DNA of 64,000 nt from Gymnopus androsaceus JB14 (taxonomy: Eukaryota > Basidiomycota > Agaricomycetes > Agaricales > Omphalotaceae), in contig ML769446.1 in NCBI GenBank assembly GCA_009733575.1, positions 1 through 64,000 of the forward strand, in the 5' to 3' direction. The notes beneath the pieces are model-generated. The model did not search any database. It was not told the origin of the DNA and saw only the letters and a list, made by a program, of their open reading frames with translations. Made by a program: the position numbers and the translations under genes. Below, piece after piece: positions 10,739 through 22,671 of the stretch; the stretch's first letter is position 1, and each line of letters begins with the position of its first letter.

Positions 10739-12448
10739 ATGTCGTCCAAAGTCAATATTTCTTCAGATGATGCTTATACTGGTGTTATGCAGGCCATTAA
10801 TCAACCTGCAACCCATATGGAAATTCTCGATGACTTGGAATTGATGCAGGACAATGTTGGCTTAAACCTTGGGGATACTGACGAAGGAAATATTGATTCC
10901 AATGCATTGGAAATGTCCGAGTTGATGAAAAGTATAAAGGAGGTATCAAAAGGTGTTTCTGAAAAAACTGCAAAGGAATATGCTCGGTAAGAATGACTTT
11001 GCCTCGCTCAGATCTTCAATCTATATCTCTCATTTAGTTTAATGAAACAATGCGAGAAATTTGTTCACGAGCATAACATGATCTCTGCAAATATGGACTT
11101 TTTCAGTATGCATCCTCATCCTCAAGCCGCTGAATATCTTGCAGCATGGATTATGCATTCGTATGATGACTTTTATTGTTAAATCTCCTACTGTGCAGCT
11201 ACTAAATTAATAGCATTAGGTGCGATGAACTGAACCTTGATGGTACTCCCAAGGATGCATCAGTTGAGCGCGCAACATTCACACATGCCCAGAAAATGCG
11301 AGCGGCAGCAACATTTGGGTTTGGGCGTGTATGCAATCTAGGAATGCTGGCCTGGCACCGTAGTGAGATTACGGGTAAAATGCTAGGCAATCCTTCTGTT
11401 TCAGAGGCTTTGACTAGCTACATGCTCAGTCTACGCCGACGTAAGGTATGTACTGAATTGCATGAATTTTTCCATGTTTGCTCAATGTTTTTAATTAGAC
11501 ACAGAAGGGGGAGACTGCAACAAGTGCACGAGCTGTATCTTCTGTGAGTAACAAATTTATTCTTCTGGCAGAAATTATTATCCCCCATTTTAGGAATTGC
11601 TCGCTAGTCTCTACCACTTCAATAGTCAGCCTCAATTTCAGGAGCCACGCACCTATGAGCCCACGTCGCGGAGTGCTCCTCAAAATCCAACAGATTGGGG
11701 TGGTCCCCGTGCTCGTGCACTATTGAATCTGGCCTATGATTTCGGATTCTGTGACCTGCTCCGAATCGATGAAATACTTAAAATACAAGTTCACGATATT
11801 GAAATAGCGAAGAATCCAAAAACTGATCACCCAACACTGACATTGACTCTTCCCTTTCGCAAGACAAGTCAATTTGGAGGTGGGTAATGATCATGGAGCA
11901 AATGATTTTTGTCTCTAATCTCGCTTTAGATATCAAGCCATTTGTACACCACCAAATGCCTTTGGAATACACGCATCTATGTCCAGTTAATGCTTATGCT
12001 CGATGGTTGGATGTGTCTGGTATAACTGAAGGCTATCTCTTCAGAAAGCTAGACAAGAATGATCGTGTCACTGAAGAGAATGTACCCATGGTATGTATTG
12101 GTTCATAATTATTATCCGACAGCTTATACTCAAGTTCATTAGACATCTGAACAATTCCTTGAGATGTTTCGAAATAATCTTATTGATGTCGGTGTTGACC
12201 CCATCCCATATGGTACTCACTCGTTCCGCCGCGGTGGCTGCCAATGGTTATCAGTAGAACGTCGCTGGCCCCTGCGTCAAATTTGTGAGTGGGGTGGATG
12301 GAGTCAGGAGTTCACGCATTTGACCATTGTGAAGTACCTCATCTCATGGAATGATAATCCTACAGTAAATCGTTCTGACTTTTTTAATTTGCATCGTCCA
12401 CCTACTGTAGTTTGCCCAACATGTAATCGGTCCTGTCATTGTGCTTAA
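10739..12448 (+). CDS. Tyrosine recombinase (Crypton-like integrase)
   Basis: Seven exons (10739-10986, 11038-11160, 11220-11445, 11499-11543, 11594-11879, 11930-12090, 12143-12448) join in frame to 464 residues. The C-terminal half shows the tyrosine-recombinase active site: Arg in DLLRIDEIL (box I), H-x-x-R in THSFRRGG, Trp in the ICEWGGW segment, and the probable nucleophilic Tyr in TIVKYLISW. The N-terminal half is acidic, then helical and basic, as in the core-binding part of such enzymes. The family cuts and rejoins DNA through a 3'-phosphotyrosine and mobilises Crypton elements in fungi. The reading frame is intact and all inferred splice sites are GT-AG. It ends 107 bp from the convergent SAP-domain gene. 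It could also be a domesticated recombinase; the family call is firm and the Crypton label is inference. Confidence 0.8.
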
Positions 12449-12554
12449 CTTGATGTTTCTTAGATATTTCCGAATGTGTACAGTCAATCGCAATTCAACA
12501 CATGGTATTCATAACTATATACTGAAAAGATTATAAGCAAAATGTAGCGTACTA

Positions 12555-14445
12555 TTAATCAACATTGATAGAATTGTTCTTCAAAGAAAGATAGCGACGT
12601 GCAATAGATGACTTATCAACCATGACCTTGCCCCGACTGCAGAATACTTGTGCGAAGCGATCTCCATACTCAGCTTTGGCTTCGGTGGTAAGTTTCTCGT
12701 CTCGGGCTACTCGCAGGCCCCGCAGGTGTGCGCAGATTGCTTTCCAGGTGAAGCGTTCACCATCAGCTGAAAACTCCACCCAGAAAGCATCTGGTGTACT
12801 TGAACGATATCGTTCCGCAACATACTGCAAGAAAGTATGAGCTGCGTATCGGAAAAAAAGATTAATGACATACCTTCCACTCTGTCCAAACAGCTTTTAC
12901 ACCTTTCCATCGTTGGTCATTCTTGTTCTTATAGATATCTGGCCAGTATCGAAGAGCAACGGTGGCGCCTTTAACGATGGAAATCTTGCTGCAGTCGCCG
13001 GCATCCCAGTTTGGTGCCTCATCATCCCAAACACGGTCAAGGCGAGCAATGTTGGTGACGAATGTAACATGCGGAGGGTCAAGGATGTCAGTGTACTTGA
13101 ACACCAGACGTTTCCCATGTCCGATGCTGATTCCGTATACCGTAACATCGTCACTGTCGACGGGACTGGCGGCTGGCACTGGCGTATCATGCATAACAAC
13201 ATCGCCACTTGGATCTGGGCAAGTATCAGTCACCGTGAGTGCACGAACATAAACAACAAACCTATTATCTGCTTGGAGACAGATGATATGGTTGCAGTAG
13301 GCGCAACTGGGGTGAACGGGACCAATGACTGTGATTCAGGAATGATGGACGGGGATGGGAGTGCAACTAGATAGATGAGTTCCAGCGGTGAGGAAATTAT
13401 ATGAACGGCGGTCATCATATAACGTACCTTGCAACGTTGGGGATATTGTAGCCATAGGAAGAGCAGCAGGGAGGATACCAGTGCTTCGCTCGACAAGCAT
13501 ACCAACCATGGATGTAAGGCCGGCAATCTGCTCCTGTGTTGAACGAATGTACGCTGCAATAATAGAGGGCTAATAGCTCATCAGAATAGAGTAACGAGAG
13601 AGAAAAGTTGTCACGTACCGAATTCTTCGCTGCATCGGCATCAGCGGTGGCTTTCAACCTCTTTGCGATCTCTTCCGGCGGTAGATAAGGATTAGCTTGG
13701 CGGTGTGCCCTTGCCTGTCATCTTTGCAATGAGTTACAATAAAAAGAAGGCAAGCGTAAGACTCGCCCATGTCAATAGATTCTGTTTCTCCTCTAATGTA
13801 CGCATATCCTTTGAACGCTCAGCAATAAAGAGCTGTGGCCTATTCGACCCATCAGCTGCTTGGCCCATCATCTCGTTGCGACGTAATGTTGAGAGTTTTG
13901 CCTTCTTGGCGGGTTTCGACGCATTCTCCTGCTTGACTTTGCTGGTCTTATTGATCTTGCCATCACGTACGCCACGATGACTGCGCTTGGCACCCGGAAT
14001 GAGGCTTTAGGCAAATATTAGTGAAAGGAAATACTTTACGGTCATGAGCAACGTACTATTTCCAACGTATCTTATTCTCACTGAATCCTTCCAGCTTTGC
14101 CTTGAAGTCTTTCATGTTTCCAGTGGTGCCGAGAGCGTACTGTTTGCAAAGTTCAACCAGTTGAGCACGTCGCATTCCATCACTAAAAGTAAGAAGAGTT
14201 TGAAGATAAATAGTAAAAGATGAAGCTAGATAAACGTACAGTTCATAGTAGCGACCGTAGAAAATACCATTGTCATATTGTGCAGGAAGCATGATAGCAT
14301 GCTGGGGCTGAGGTTCAGCAGGTCGACGGAGACGGATTTCCTGTCCGTCAATAATCTCGACTTCGACATCCAAATGAGTGTTTGTGGTTGAAGCTGAAGA
14401 TTCTGCCGTAACGGTAGGCGGGGGAGGAGGAATTTCGGTATCCAT
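12555..14445 (-). CDS. SAP-domain protein next to the recombinase
   Basis: Eight exons (14240-14445, 14057-14182, 13767-14004, 13619-13714, 13428-13569, 13262-13366, 12874-13214, 12555-12824) join in frame to 507 residues. I chose the start MDTEIPPPPP at 14445. Residues about 70-100 (RRAQLVELCKQYALGTTGNM, then KDFKAKLEGF) match a SAP motif, a helix-extended-helix DNA-binding fold. A basic Lys-rich segment follows (KVKQENASKPAKKAKLS), then a helical region, and a C-terminal domain rich in Trp and Asp (WDDEAPNWDAGDC, RWKGVKAVWTEWK) that I do not recognise. The exon 3/exon 4 junction needs a GC donor. The gene converges on the recombinase gene, so the two may serve one mobile element, with this protein binding its DNA. 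That partnership is inference. Confidence 0.7.
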
Positions 14446-14779
14446 TGACACAAAGAACCAGCTGAGGGCTACCAAAGCGAGCGCAGTGGCCAGTCCAAGA
14501 CCGAGCCACTTAGAGCCTGCAAGGCTGCAAACGAAATCAAGAAAGCTAGCGACGGAGTGGTTGCTTGGGCGAAAAAAGGATGCAACAAGCGAGCCGCCGG
14601 CAGCGCCATCATCGTTGATCGGGCTGAGGGGAGAGAGAGGGGGCGGCCGAGCATTAGTTTGAGTGGGTCGAGTATAAGAATGGAGAGAAATATGGAGAGA
14701 GATACGGGCAGCGACCGGTGATTAGAAACGAACGCAGCTGTCATGAGGTTTACCTCATTGCATCAGCAATACGATTCAA

Positions 14780-14872
14780 ATGAATTCGTCTGTCATCCGA
14801 AAGATCCGACGGATAAATCCGACCGGCCCTTGGATCCGGACGTGACTGAAACGTCTAAACTCAGAGAGAAGT
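14780..14872. repeat. 93-bp direct repeat R, copy 1
   Basis: The sequence TGAATTCGTCTGTCATCCGA, continuing to GAGAGAAGT, is identical to 18991-19083. The two copies flank a 4.1 kb block. Here R precedes duplication D; at the far end R follows D, so the block is not a simple tandem duplication. Confidence 0.8.
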
Positions 14873-15674
14873 GTTTTGGCTGGACATAGCTTGCCGCCAA
14901 CTGCTGTCAGCTGCCGATGGAACCTGTCTGGACTCCTTCCCAAAACGGAGGGACCCTCCAGATCTCGTTGTCCTCTTGGTTCCTGGCGGTCTCTTTGTGG
15001 TCTCTGATCCGCGTCCACTAGGCACACCTTTTGATCGGCCTTCATTTGCTAGTTCGTCCACTCCTTCATTGCCTTCGATTCCTGCGTGTCCTTTCACCCA
15101 TCATAGGCTCGTGATTGCTTTTCTTTGTCGTAGGATAGCCGTAGCTGCTAGGAACTCCCTGGCATACGCTACGCCTATGTACCCATTGTCTTCCCATTTC
15201 CGGAGGTTGTGAGGCCGTCTACATATACACTTTTTTGAGTCTGAGCTTATCTTAAGCTCCGTTCAATCCTTGTCAATTTTACCTGCAGCTTCCTTAATGC
15301 CTATTATTTCCCCAGTTTGATTGGTCGGGTCTAGTCGACTCCCTTACTTGTTCCCAAACACCATTGTTCAAAACACATTCTTTCTTTTGAGGCTCGCGTT
15401 CAGCTTGAGCGCTCAATGTCTTCTACTCCAGATTCATTGGTCCCTAGACTGGTTGTTGTGGACGACACCGATCCAACAATTCAGTATTCACCTGCAAGTG
15501 CCTTTACATTGGATTCCACTGGGAAGCTCGATTCGATAGGATATGGAGGTCCTGTTTTCAATCAGACGATAACTGGAACAACGACTGCCGCTTCGTTTAG
15601 CTACAAGTTCAATGGTGAGTGCGCTTTTTTAAATCCACTTCTCCTTCCGTGCTCATCGCTACTTTTCATAGGAA
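14873..15674. repeat. 0.8 kb duplication D, copy 1, with RNase H fragment and 5' end of membrane-protein gene
   Basis: This stretch recurs at about 18187-18990. It spans an RNase H gene fragment (minus strand), the presumed promoter and the first exon plus intron 1 of the membrane-protein gene. The two copies differ mainly by one-base insertions or deletions in short homopolymers, with few substitutions. Confidence 0.85.
14900..15225 (-). pseudogene. RNase H fragment, copy 1
   Basis: Read on the minus strand, the sequence gives LRKWEDNGYIGVAYAREF, then an in-frame stop where WVKGHAG begins, then GHAGIEGNEGVDELANEG. The last segment is the conserved His-bearing end of eukaryotic RNase H domains, as found in LINE-like elements and stand-alone genes. 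The downstream part is Arg/Pro-rich and not recognisable. It lacks the N-terminal catalytic Asp region and contains a stop (TGA in place of an expected Trp codon), so it is a relic. The copy at about 18225-18545 shares the stop. Confidence 0.65.
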
Positions 15675-17010
15675 CATACGTTCGCGTCATGTTCGCTGCA
15701 GAAGAGTCATCATCACAGCCTTGGGACTGTACGGTAGACAACCATGAAATCATAAATTTCTTGGTTGAGACCGTCGAAATTACCAACATCTTCGCATGCG
15801 ATTCTGCTGATATCCTTCAAGGCACCACAGGTGAACATACCTTGAACGTGCAGATTATCCCTAACGACTCCACCACAAACGCGACGCAGTCTACCGTATG
15901 GCTGGATAGCATCTTGTATCAGCCCCTTCCCACCGACCCTCTTGACTCTGTCATGCTCAGGATACATAATAGTGATCCTTCTGTCTCATATGGCAACAGT
16001 TCTGGAGCGTGGACCTTTCAAGGGTACCAATCAAACGCTACAGGGACAACCGCTACAAGTATGAATTTTGCGTTCAATGGTGTGTATACGTCTCTGAAAG
16101 CCTTGATGGTATATGTGCTAAACACGTCTTTTATTCAAAAGGGTCATCCGTGACACTATATTCAGTAAATTTCGGAAATCCAATTTACAATGCTTCTACG
16201 GCGTTCTATACCATCGACGGAACTTCTAGCACAGACTTTGTTCTTCCTGGTAGTACGAACGTATCGAGCACAGGGAACTACACAGATATCATAAATTACC
16301 CTCTTTTCACTGTGTCAGACTTGTCTGAATCGCATCACACCATCGAAGTCGCTACCTCGTACAACGTCACTGACAACCCGCAATGGCTCGCCATCGATTA
16401 TTTCATCGTAAAAACGAATCCTGCAAACTTCACATCACCCGAAAAAACGACTAACTCCACGTCTCCCGCCTCATCTTCCCCCACGTTTTCTGACGCTACC
16501 CATCACAATTATGGGCCTATAGTCGGGGGCATAATAGGTGGTCTCGTTGGTCTTGCGGCATTATTCCTACTTTTCGTTTTCCTACGGAAACGGAGACGGA
16601 ATTCATACAGCGGCATGATGCTGGATCTAACTGGGGACGAGGGTCCAGGTTTCTACCGCTCAAATTCTGCAGCAGAGGACACCCCTGAAGTACCTCCCTT
16701 TATCGATTCCGCGGCGCCTCTCCGAATCAGCATCCCCATGAAGTATTTTGACAATTCTGACACTTGTAGTGCCGATACTGCTTATACCGGCCTAAGCTCA
16801 AGCAATTCGGAAGCTCCTGTTTCAGGATCTTCAACACGTTCTTTTGGATGGAATTCCGACCGGCTCATAAAGAAGAATACACAGGTCTTGCAGTTGCAAG
16901 ACGAGCAGATTCGGATGAATGAAATTCGACAGCATATGGATAGTGGCGTGCGGCTGCCCTCTGCATCGGAAAAGATTGTTGATGTGCCTCCAACATATAC
17001 AGAGAAGTGA
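15416..17010 (+). CDS. Single-pass membrane protein with serine/threonine-rich stalk
   Basis: Three exons (15416-15614, 15672-16079, 16142-17010) join to 491 residues. The extracellular part holds two similar domains, each with a V-x-F-A or T-L-Y-S strand following a GT or GS turn and many Asn glycosylation sites, resembling jelly-roll carbohydrate-binding folds of mushroom membrane proteins. A Ser/Thr/Pro stalk follows. One membrane helix (IVGGIIGGLVGLAALFLLFV) is followed by a stop-transfer RKRRR and a long cytoplasmic tail ending in PPTYTEK. No cleavable signal peptide is evident at the chosen Met, so the real start may lie upstream or the first exon may be wrong. The promoter and exon 1 are duplicated at 18187-18990. 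Such proteins are common in agaricomycetes and their function is not known to me. Confidence 0.7.
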
Positions 17011-17440
17011 TGGACTCCAGTATTTGGTCTAATGAAGCGTTTGGAAGGAGGAGGGCTCCACCGTGGTTATCTGTATAAGTATACACGTCGTATTGATCGT
17101 CAGTGTACATTCGAGTCTGCCTAGGGAGACTTTCAAGGGTGTAGATTGGACTTTTTATTGGGATTCTCGGTTGGGGATGGTAGATACGACACATACTTAT
17201 TTATCCGATACTAATCAGTCTCTTGACTACTCGAAGCCGTTCAGCAGAAATTTCTGGCTTATGGACAACGGGCGTCGATCGATAACTTTTCTTGATTACC
17301 AGCTTGGCAGTTTCGTCCTTGAGATTTCAACTTGAATATTACGGCTGTAATCATCTATGTAACAAGGATAAAGTTTCACTGGACAATTAGCAGTCTGGCG
17401 AACAAGTTCTAATAACCGAAAAAAGTTTGTTTTACATCTC

Positions 17441-18186
17441 TGCGACAAGAGGGACATCTCTTTGCGTGGACTTGAGGCATGTATCACGACTCTTATTATA
17501 TAATGTATAATTGTACTAATTATTATAATTTTTGCGCACAGGCGGTGAAATCCTCTTCGCGCGTATATCTCGAAGCCTACACCTCCATTCTGATGATTCA
17601 AAAAGACCGCCTTGAATCATTCTACGGAAAAGAATTGATCATTGCGGATCGGGACATGGTAGAGTCTGAGAGTGGGAGCGATGGGATACTTAAAGATGCA
17701 GATAAAGAAGATGTGTCTTTATTAGTTGTTGGAGATCCTTTTGGCGCAACAACGCACACCGATATTCTGCTCCGGGCCAGAAATTTCGGTATTCCGACGC
17801 GGGTCATCCATAACGCGTCGATTATGAACGCTGTTGGCGCGTCCGGGTTGCAGTTGTACAACTTTGGTCAAACAGTATCGTTGGTATTTTTCACAGAGAC
17901 ATGGAAGCCGGATAGTTTTTATGATCGCATAAAGAAGAATGGGGATGGTGGCCTACATACCCTCGTCTTATTGGACATCAAGGTGAAGGAACAAATTGAG
18001 GAGAATCTGGCTAGGTGAGCACTAATTATTTTGTTACGACTAACAACACAACTGTACATGATAATATACAGAGGCCGCAAAATATATGAACCACCACGGT
18101 ATATGACCGTTCCTCAAGCCGTCTCTCAGCTTCTCGAGATAGAATCACTTCGTGGGGAGGGCGTGTTGGATCCAGAAAAGACGTTG
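17441..18186 (+). pseudogene. DPH5: Diphthine synthase (DPH5) fragment
   Basis: Three exon pieces (17441-17476, 17542-18014, 18072-18186) encode [12 protein letters not shown], then [54 protein letters not shown] and GRKIYEPPRYM. These are hallmark segments of diphthine methyl-ester synthase, the SAM-dependent enzyme that methylates the precursor of diphthamide on translation factor eEF2. The normal N-terminus (MFYLIGLGLCDE-like) is absent upstream. The gene stops being recognisable at LDPEKTL, where duplication D begins, so roughly the last 80-90 residues are missing. The first intron uses a GC donor. It is a truncated copy, or a real gene damaged by misassembly; a complete DPH5 should exist elsewhere in the genome. 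Confidence 0.8.
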
Positions 18187-18990
18187 GTTTGGGCTGGACA
18201 AGCTTGCCGCCAACTGCTTGTCAGCTGCCGATGGAACCTGTCTGGACTCCTTCCCAAAACGGGGAGGGACCCTCCAGATCTCGTTTTTCCTCTTGGTTCC
18301 TGGCGGTCTCTTTGTGGTCTCTGATCCGCGTCCACTAGGCACACCTTTTATCGGCCTTCATTTGCTAGTTCGTCCACTCCTTCATTGCCTTCGATTCCTG
18401 GGTGTCCTTTCACCCATCATAGGCTCGTGATTGCTTTTCTTTGTCGTAGGATAGCCGGTAAGCTGCTAGGAACTCCCTGGCATACGCTACGCCTATGTAC
18501 CCATTGTCTTCCCATTTCCGGAGGTTGTGAGCCGTCTACATATACACTTTTTTGAGTCTGAGCTTATCTTAAGCTCCGTTCAATCCTTGTCAATTTTACC
18601 TGCAGCTTCCTTAATGCCTATTATTCCCAGTTTGATTGGTCGGGTCTAGTCGACTCCCTTACCTTGTTCCCAAACACCATTGTTCAAAACACATTCTTTC
18701 TTTTGAGGCTCGCGTTCAGCTTGAGCCGCTCAATGTCTTCTACTCCAGATTCATTGGTCCCTAGACTGGTTGTTGTGGACGACACCGATCCAACAATTCA
18801 GTATTCACCTGCAAGTGCCTTTACATTGGATTCCACTGGGAAGCTCGATTCGATAGGATATGGAGTCCTGTTTTCAATCAGACGATAACTGGAACAACGA
18901 CTGCCGCTTCGTTTAGCTACAAGTTCAATGGTGAGTGCGCTTTTTTAAATCCACTTCTCCTTCCGTGCTCATCGCTACTTTTCATAGGAA
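18187..18990. repeat. 0.8 kb duplication D, copy 2, inserted in DPH5
   Basis: This is the second copy of the D segment. It starts exactly where DPH5 homology ends. It carries the RNase H fragment and the first exon of the membrane-protein gene, here frameshifted after DSIGYG by loss of one G from GGAGG. It ends 1-2 bases before repeat R copy 2. Confidence 0.85.
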
Positions 18991-19083
18991 ATGAATTCGT
19001 CTGTCATCCGAAAGATCCGACGGATAAATCCGACCGGCCCTTGGATCCGGACGTGACTGAAACGTCTAAACTCAGAGAGAAGT
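18991..19083. repeat. 93-bp direct repeat R, copy 2
   Basis: This copy is identical to 14780-14872. It directly follows duplication D, the opposite order to copy 1. Confidence 0.8.
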
Positions 19084-19762
19084 AATGAAGGAAGAACGCA
19101 AGGAAGGGAGGAAGGATGATTTTAATATTTTATTACACGGCACGGTCCTAGTATCATGGAAAATGGTATCGTTCTAGAAGCTGGATTATACAGTGGTGAT
19201 TTATTAATGGAGGATGACCACACAATCGGATACCTTCCCTCGTTCCTGAAGCTCCCGCCCACAACTCACATCATTTGTGGTAAGTCAATGGGTTAGGTTA
19301 GGCATGGCTCACGGCCGCAGACCGCTACGGCGTTAGCTAGCTCATCCAGAGTTGGCTGGTTTGGCGGTTAGGGTCAACCCAAAGGGCCAGAGGAAAACTT
19401 TGAATTTGCAAAATGAGGCTTTCTGACGACATGACGACTCCCCGGCTTGGGGGACCCCCGAGCGCAGCGAGAGAGGGGCGGGGCGCGCGGAATGCGGGCC
19501 CGAGCTTTTGCACGCCGGAGACCAAATCTTACCGAATGTGGAATGTGAGATCAGCGCTATGAAGGTGTCCGATTGTGTATATACCCAACATTAATAGAAT
19601 TCCCTTTCCGTATCAGTCCTATCCTAAGTATCCTATCCTATTTGTATACTAACCTAACCTATCCACGGTATAGTAAGGTCAGCGGTTGAGAGGCAAATCT
19701 AAGAGTACTTCTTCTTAGTAATCCTCAATTTCAAACAAGTATGATAGTCATACGAGGGCGAG
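19084..19762. other. Gene-free stretch downstream of the first UstYa gene
   Basis: This interval holds a purine-rich tract (about 19083-19115), a G/C-rich patch near 19440-19510 and repeated CCTATCCTA-like words near 19620-19670. I see no gene. Confidence 0.4.
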
Positions 19763-20803
19763 CTACGGCGGTGTTGGCAAGTACACTTCCGTCCACCTGT
19801 CCACTTCACCTTCTAGACGATGTATAGGGATATGCTTCACATTCTCTGCCTGCCACTCGAGAATTGCGTCGAAATCGCGACACTGGTGCATAGTGTTGAA
19901 GTCCGGATACGGCATTGTCCAGTTCGTGACCCATTCATACGTGATCATTCCAACGTCGGACGCACACATGAGATTCGTTCGAATCATCTCTATGCAGTGA
20001 TCTACAGTGGAAGTCAGTTTTTGAACGCAAGTATATGCAGCAGTGAGATGTACCAAGATGCCACGTACGAAATGTATCAGGCTTATTGTGGAATGAATGG
20101 TCAGAGCCCTGATAATACTCGCGATATGTGTATTTCCTCAAAAGGTTCTAGAAGGCTATAGGAGTTTGGGATAGCAGACAATGAAAGGAGACTTACGAGG
20201 CAGTGAAGCTGATGGGACATCTCGTACGATGACATGAACCCTCCGCCATCCTCTTCGCGGAGCTTGACAAGCCACGGAGTATCCCTCTTGCCGATTTTCT
20301 CAAGGACACTCTTGTCCATCTGCGTGGGTTTAACTAGTCCAAAGACACTTCAGATGATATAACACAGCGAAAGAGAGCGAGTGAACCATTGATGGATATG
20401 CTGTCCCAAGCAGCATCAAGCACAGGGTTTGGCAGGCCACGATAGATGGACGGGAAGTCGAAAGTACCATTAAACTTCACAGTTTGGTATTTGATGGCTA
20501 GCTGAGCAGGCGCTGTTATGATGCATAAGCATACACAAAGTTCGAGTCAGTCATCGGTGATCACATACACGGTGTCGAGAAGAGTTTGCTACATTCAAAA
20601 TCTTTCGGAATTGGAACTTGAAGTGCTATGTGTCGGGAGAGCGCAAAGATAATGGCAGAGGTGAGCAGCAGGAGACCATTCCCGAGCAGGTACCACAGAC
20701 GATGCCGCGCGTAATTCCTCTCCATAATCAGCAAGTCCTCCTGGGAGTTATTCTCCGAGTGGTCGGTTTGAACACCCAGCGGTGTGTATTCTGCGGAGCC
20801 CAT
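19763..20803 (-). CDS. UstYa-type oxidase (DUF3328), copy 1
   Basis: Five exons (20569-20803, 20387-20512, 20197-20333, 20054-20147, 19763-20001) join in frame to 276 residues. An N-terminal cytoplasmic segment is followed by one membrane helix (LLGNGLLLLTSAIIFAL). The two HxxHC motifs that define the family are present: HQLHC in EMSHQLHCLNLLRKY and HLDHC in TFRTWHLDHCIEMIR. Other family signatures are SIYRGLPNPVLDAAWD and MPYPDFNTMHQCRDF. Known members (UstYa/UstYb, AprY, CctO/CctP2) carry out oxidative cyclisation or chlorination of peptides in fungal secondary metabolism. The gene is the first of three same-strand paralogues and closest to copy 3, with which it shares upstream sequence. 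The substrate is unknown; the repeat peptide encoded at 4580-5461 is a candidate. Confidence 0.88.
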
Positions 20804-21567
20804 TTCATACGGTAAGTAGGCTGGCAAGAGTAAGGTGTGGCTGTCAGGCCGAAATTGATAGGATTAAAATATCTATTTCGATAAATCGGAAAGATGAGAT
20901 TGATGAATTTGGAATAATCGGCTTTTGGATTACTGTGCTGTGAGTTCTGACACCCTCGAGTCAGCTGCATTTATTTACTAGATCTTGGACCACATCGAGT
21001 AATTTTCTTCCTTCCTTCAAGTTCCGAACATCCGACGGAAGCTTCCCCCAGCTTAGTACTCTATTGCTTCCCTATCTCGAGATTTGCGCCCAGACACTTT
21101 GAACAGGGGAAATCGTTGAAATCTGATTCTTGAAGGAACGTTGGACCAGGTCCATAGTCTCCACTAGCACCTTAGACTTGTTATTCTATTTCCGCCTATC
21201 CGGTCTCTCACGATTTTTATGAAAGTGCAGTCCGATCTTCCTGGGGAGAAGGCTCCCTTGGAATTCTCTAACAGTCACGTTTCAGTCGTCCAGTACTTAC
21301 TATTACTTACGGGTACTTACTACCGTAGTACATTGGCGCAATACACTATACCATTTGATAAAGACAAAGAGGACGGAATGGTGCTTCAAGTTGCTTGAAG
21401 TTCGATAACCTTGCGAGGCCAATCCTTAGACTGAAGGAAAACTGAGGGGATTACTTGCAAAATGGATTAAAATTACAACCAAGTTACACGTTACAAGTAT
21501 TAACTCTAGGTCTGTTCCAGTTCCTTGTTACTAGACATGCTCGCTCCCGTCAAACTTTAGCTTAACC

Positions 21568-22671
21568 TCATGGAGGGACGAGCGAATCAACCTCATGATC
21601 AAATGCCAGACGCGTTACGTTCTCCCTAGGGACATGTACCGCATGGCTGTATGCCCAGTCCAATACCTTCTCAAAATTGCGGCACTGATGTACAGTGTTG
21701 AAGTCGGGGTAGGGGAGCTCCCATCCATCGACCCACTCGTACGTGATGACACCGACATCCGCGATGCACATGAGCTCCTGACGCAAAATTTCTACACAGT
21801 GGTCTGGAAAATGTAAGCTATGAGGAAAAAAAATATTGTGCGTTAAGTACATACCGAGGTGTGTTCTAAATTTTTCTGGATCAACGGTGAATGCCTTGTC
21901 GAATTCCTTGTAGTAATCATTCTATACGCAAAGTTCAGTGTCTTCAATTTAATGAAAGAGGTAGTGAATATGCGCACATAGGTATATTTGCGAAGCATAT
22001 TCTAGGACTCTATGTGAGTATGAAATATCACCAGTTCAATAACCGCTCACCAAACAATGCAGCTGATGTACAACTTCAAGGGAGGCCATGTATCCACCTC
22101 CATCCTCCTCAAGGTAACGTACCAAGGATGGCTTGTCAACCTTACCGATTTTCAAAAGTGTTTCCCTCGAAATAGACAACGGCTGGACTAAATGGATAAA
22201 CATTAGCTAATAGCACGCAGAACAGTGGACAAGCTTTAGATTGTACGAACCAGCTGGCAGTGTAATCCTGTCCCAAGCTGCATCGAGCTCCGGCGTGGGG
22301 GTACCACGATAAATCGAAGGATAGCGGAACGTTCCGTCGAACGTGACTGTGTTATATTCAACGGCTTCATACGCAGGTGCTAGAGGACGAAATGAGGTGG
22401 AGAATAGCCAGTCATGGTAGATGGCCTTACAGAAAGTCGAAAGACGGGCGGCACAGATAGTGCTAGTATGATTCACTCGCGAGTGCAAAGAAATGACGAA
22501 GGTGATGAGTGCACCACAGAGGATCAGTCCGTTCAAGAAGGAAATGATCCATAACCAGGGATTCTTGTGCGTATATGATCTACTGGTTAATTTTGAGTCG
22601 TTGTCACCGAGTAGCATCTCAGCGACCTCGTCGTCCACTAGGGGTTCGGCAGCGTAATATTTTGTAGACAT
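21568..22671 (-). CDS. UstYa-type oxidase (DUF3328), copy 2
   Basis: Six exons (22431-22671, 22251-22379, 22051-22187, 21978-22001, 21855-21921, 21568-21803) join in frame to 277 residues. The N-terminus is MSTKYYAAEP. A membrane helix (IISFLNGLILCGALITFVI) follows, and both HxxHC motifs are intact: HQLHC in LEVVHQLHCLNMLRKY and HLDHC in the FRTHLDHCVEIL segment. The C-terminal part has LPYPDFNTVHQCRNF. Compared with copies 1 and 3, this gene has an extra intron in the region between the two motifs and a divergent N-terminus. It is therefore an older paralogue rather than a recent duplicate. The reading frame is clean and the gene is probably functional. A role in peptide or secondary-metabolite oxidation follows from the family; the substrate is not known. 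Confidence 0.88.

Noticed and set aside
12865..13374. A 169-codon plus-strand ORF overlapping the SAP gene
   Set aside because: The minus strand here carries well-spliced exons in frame with the rest of the SAP gene. The plus ORF crosses its introns and has no family features.
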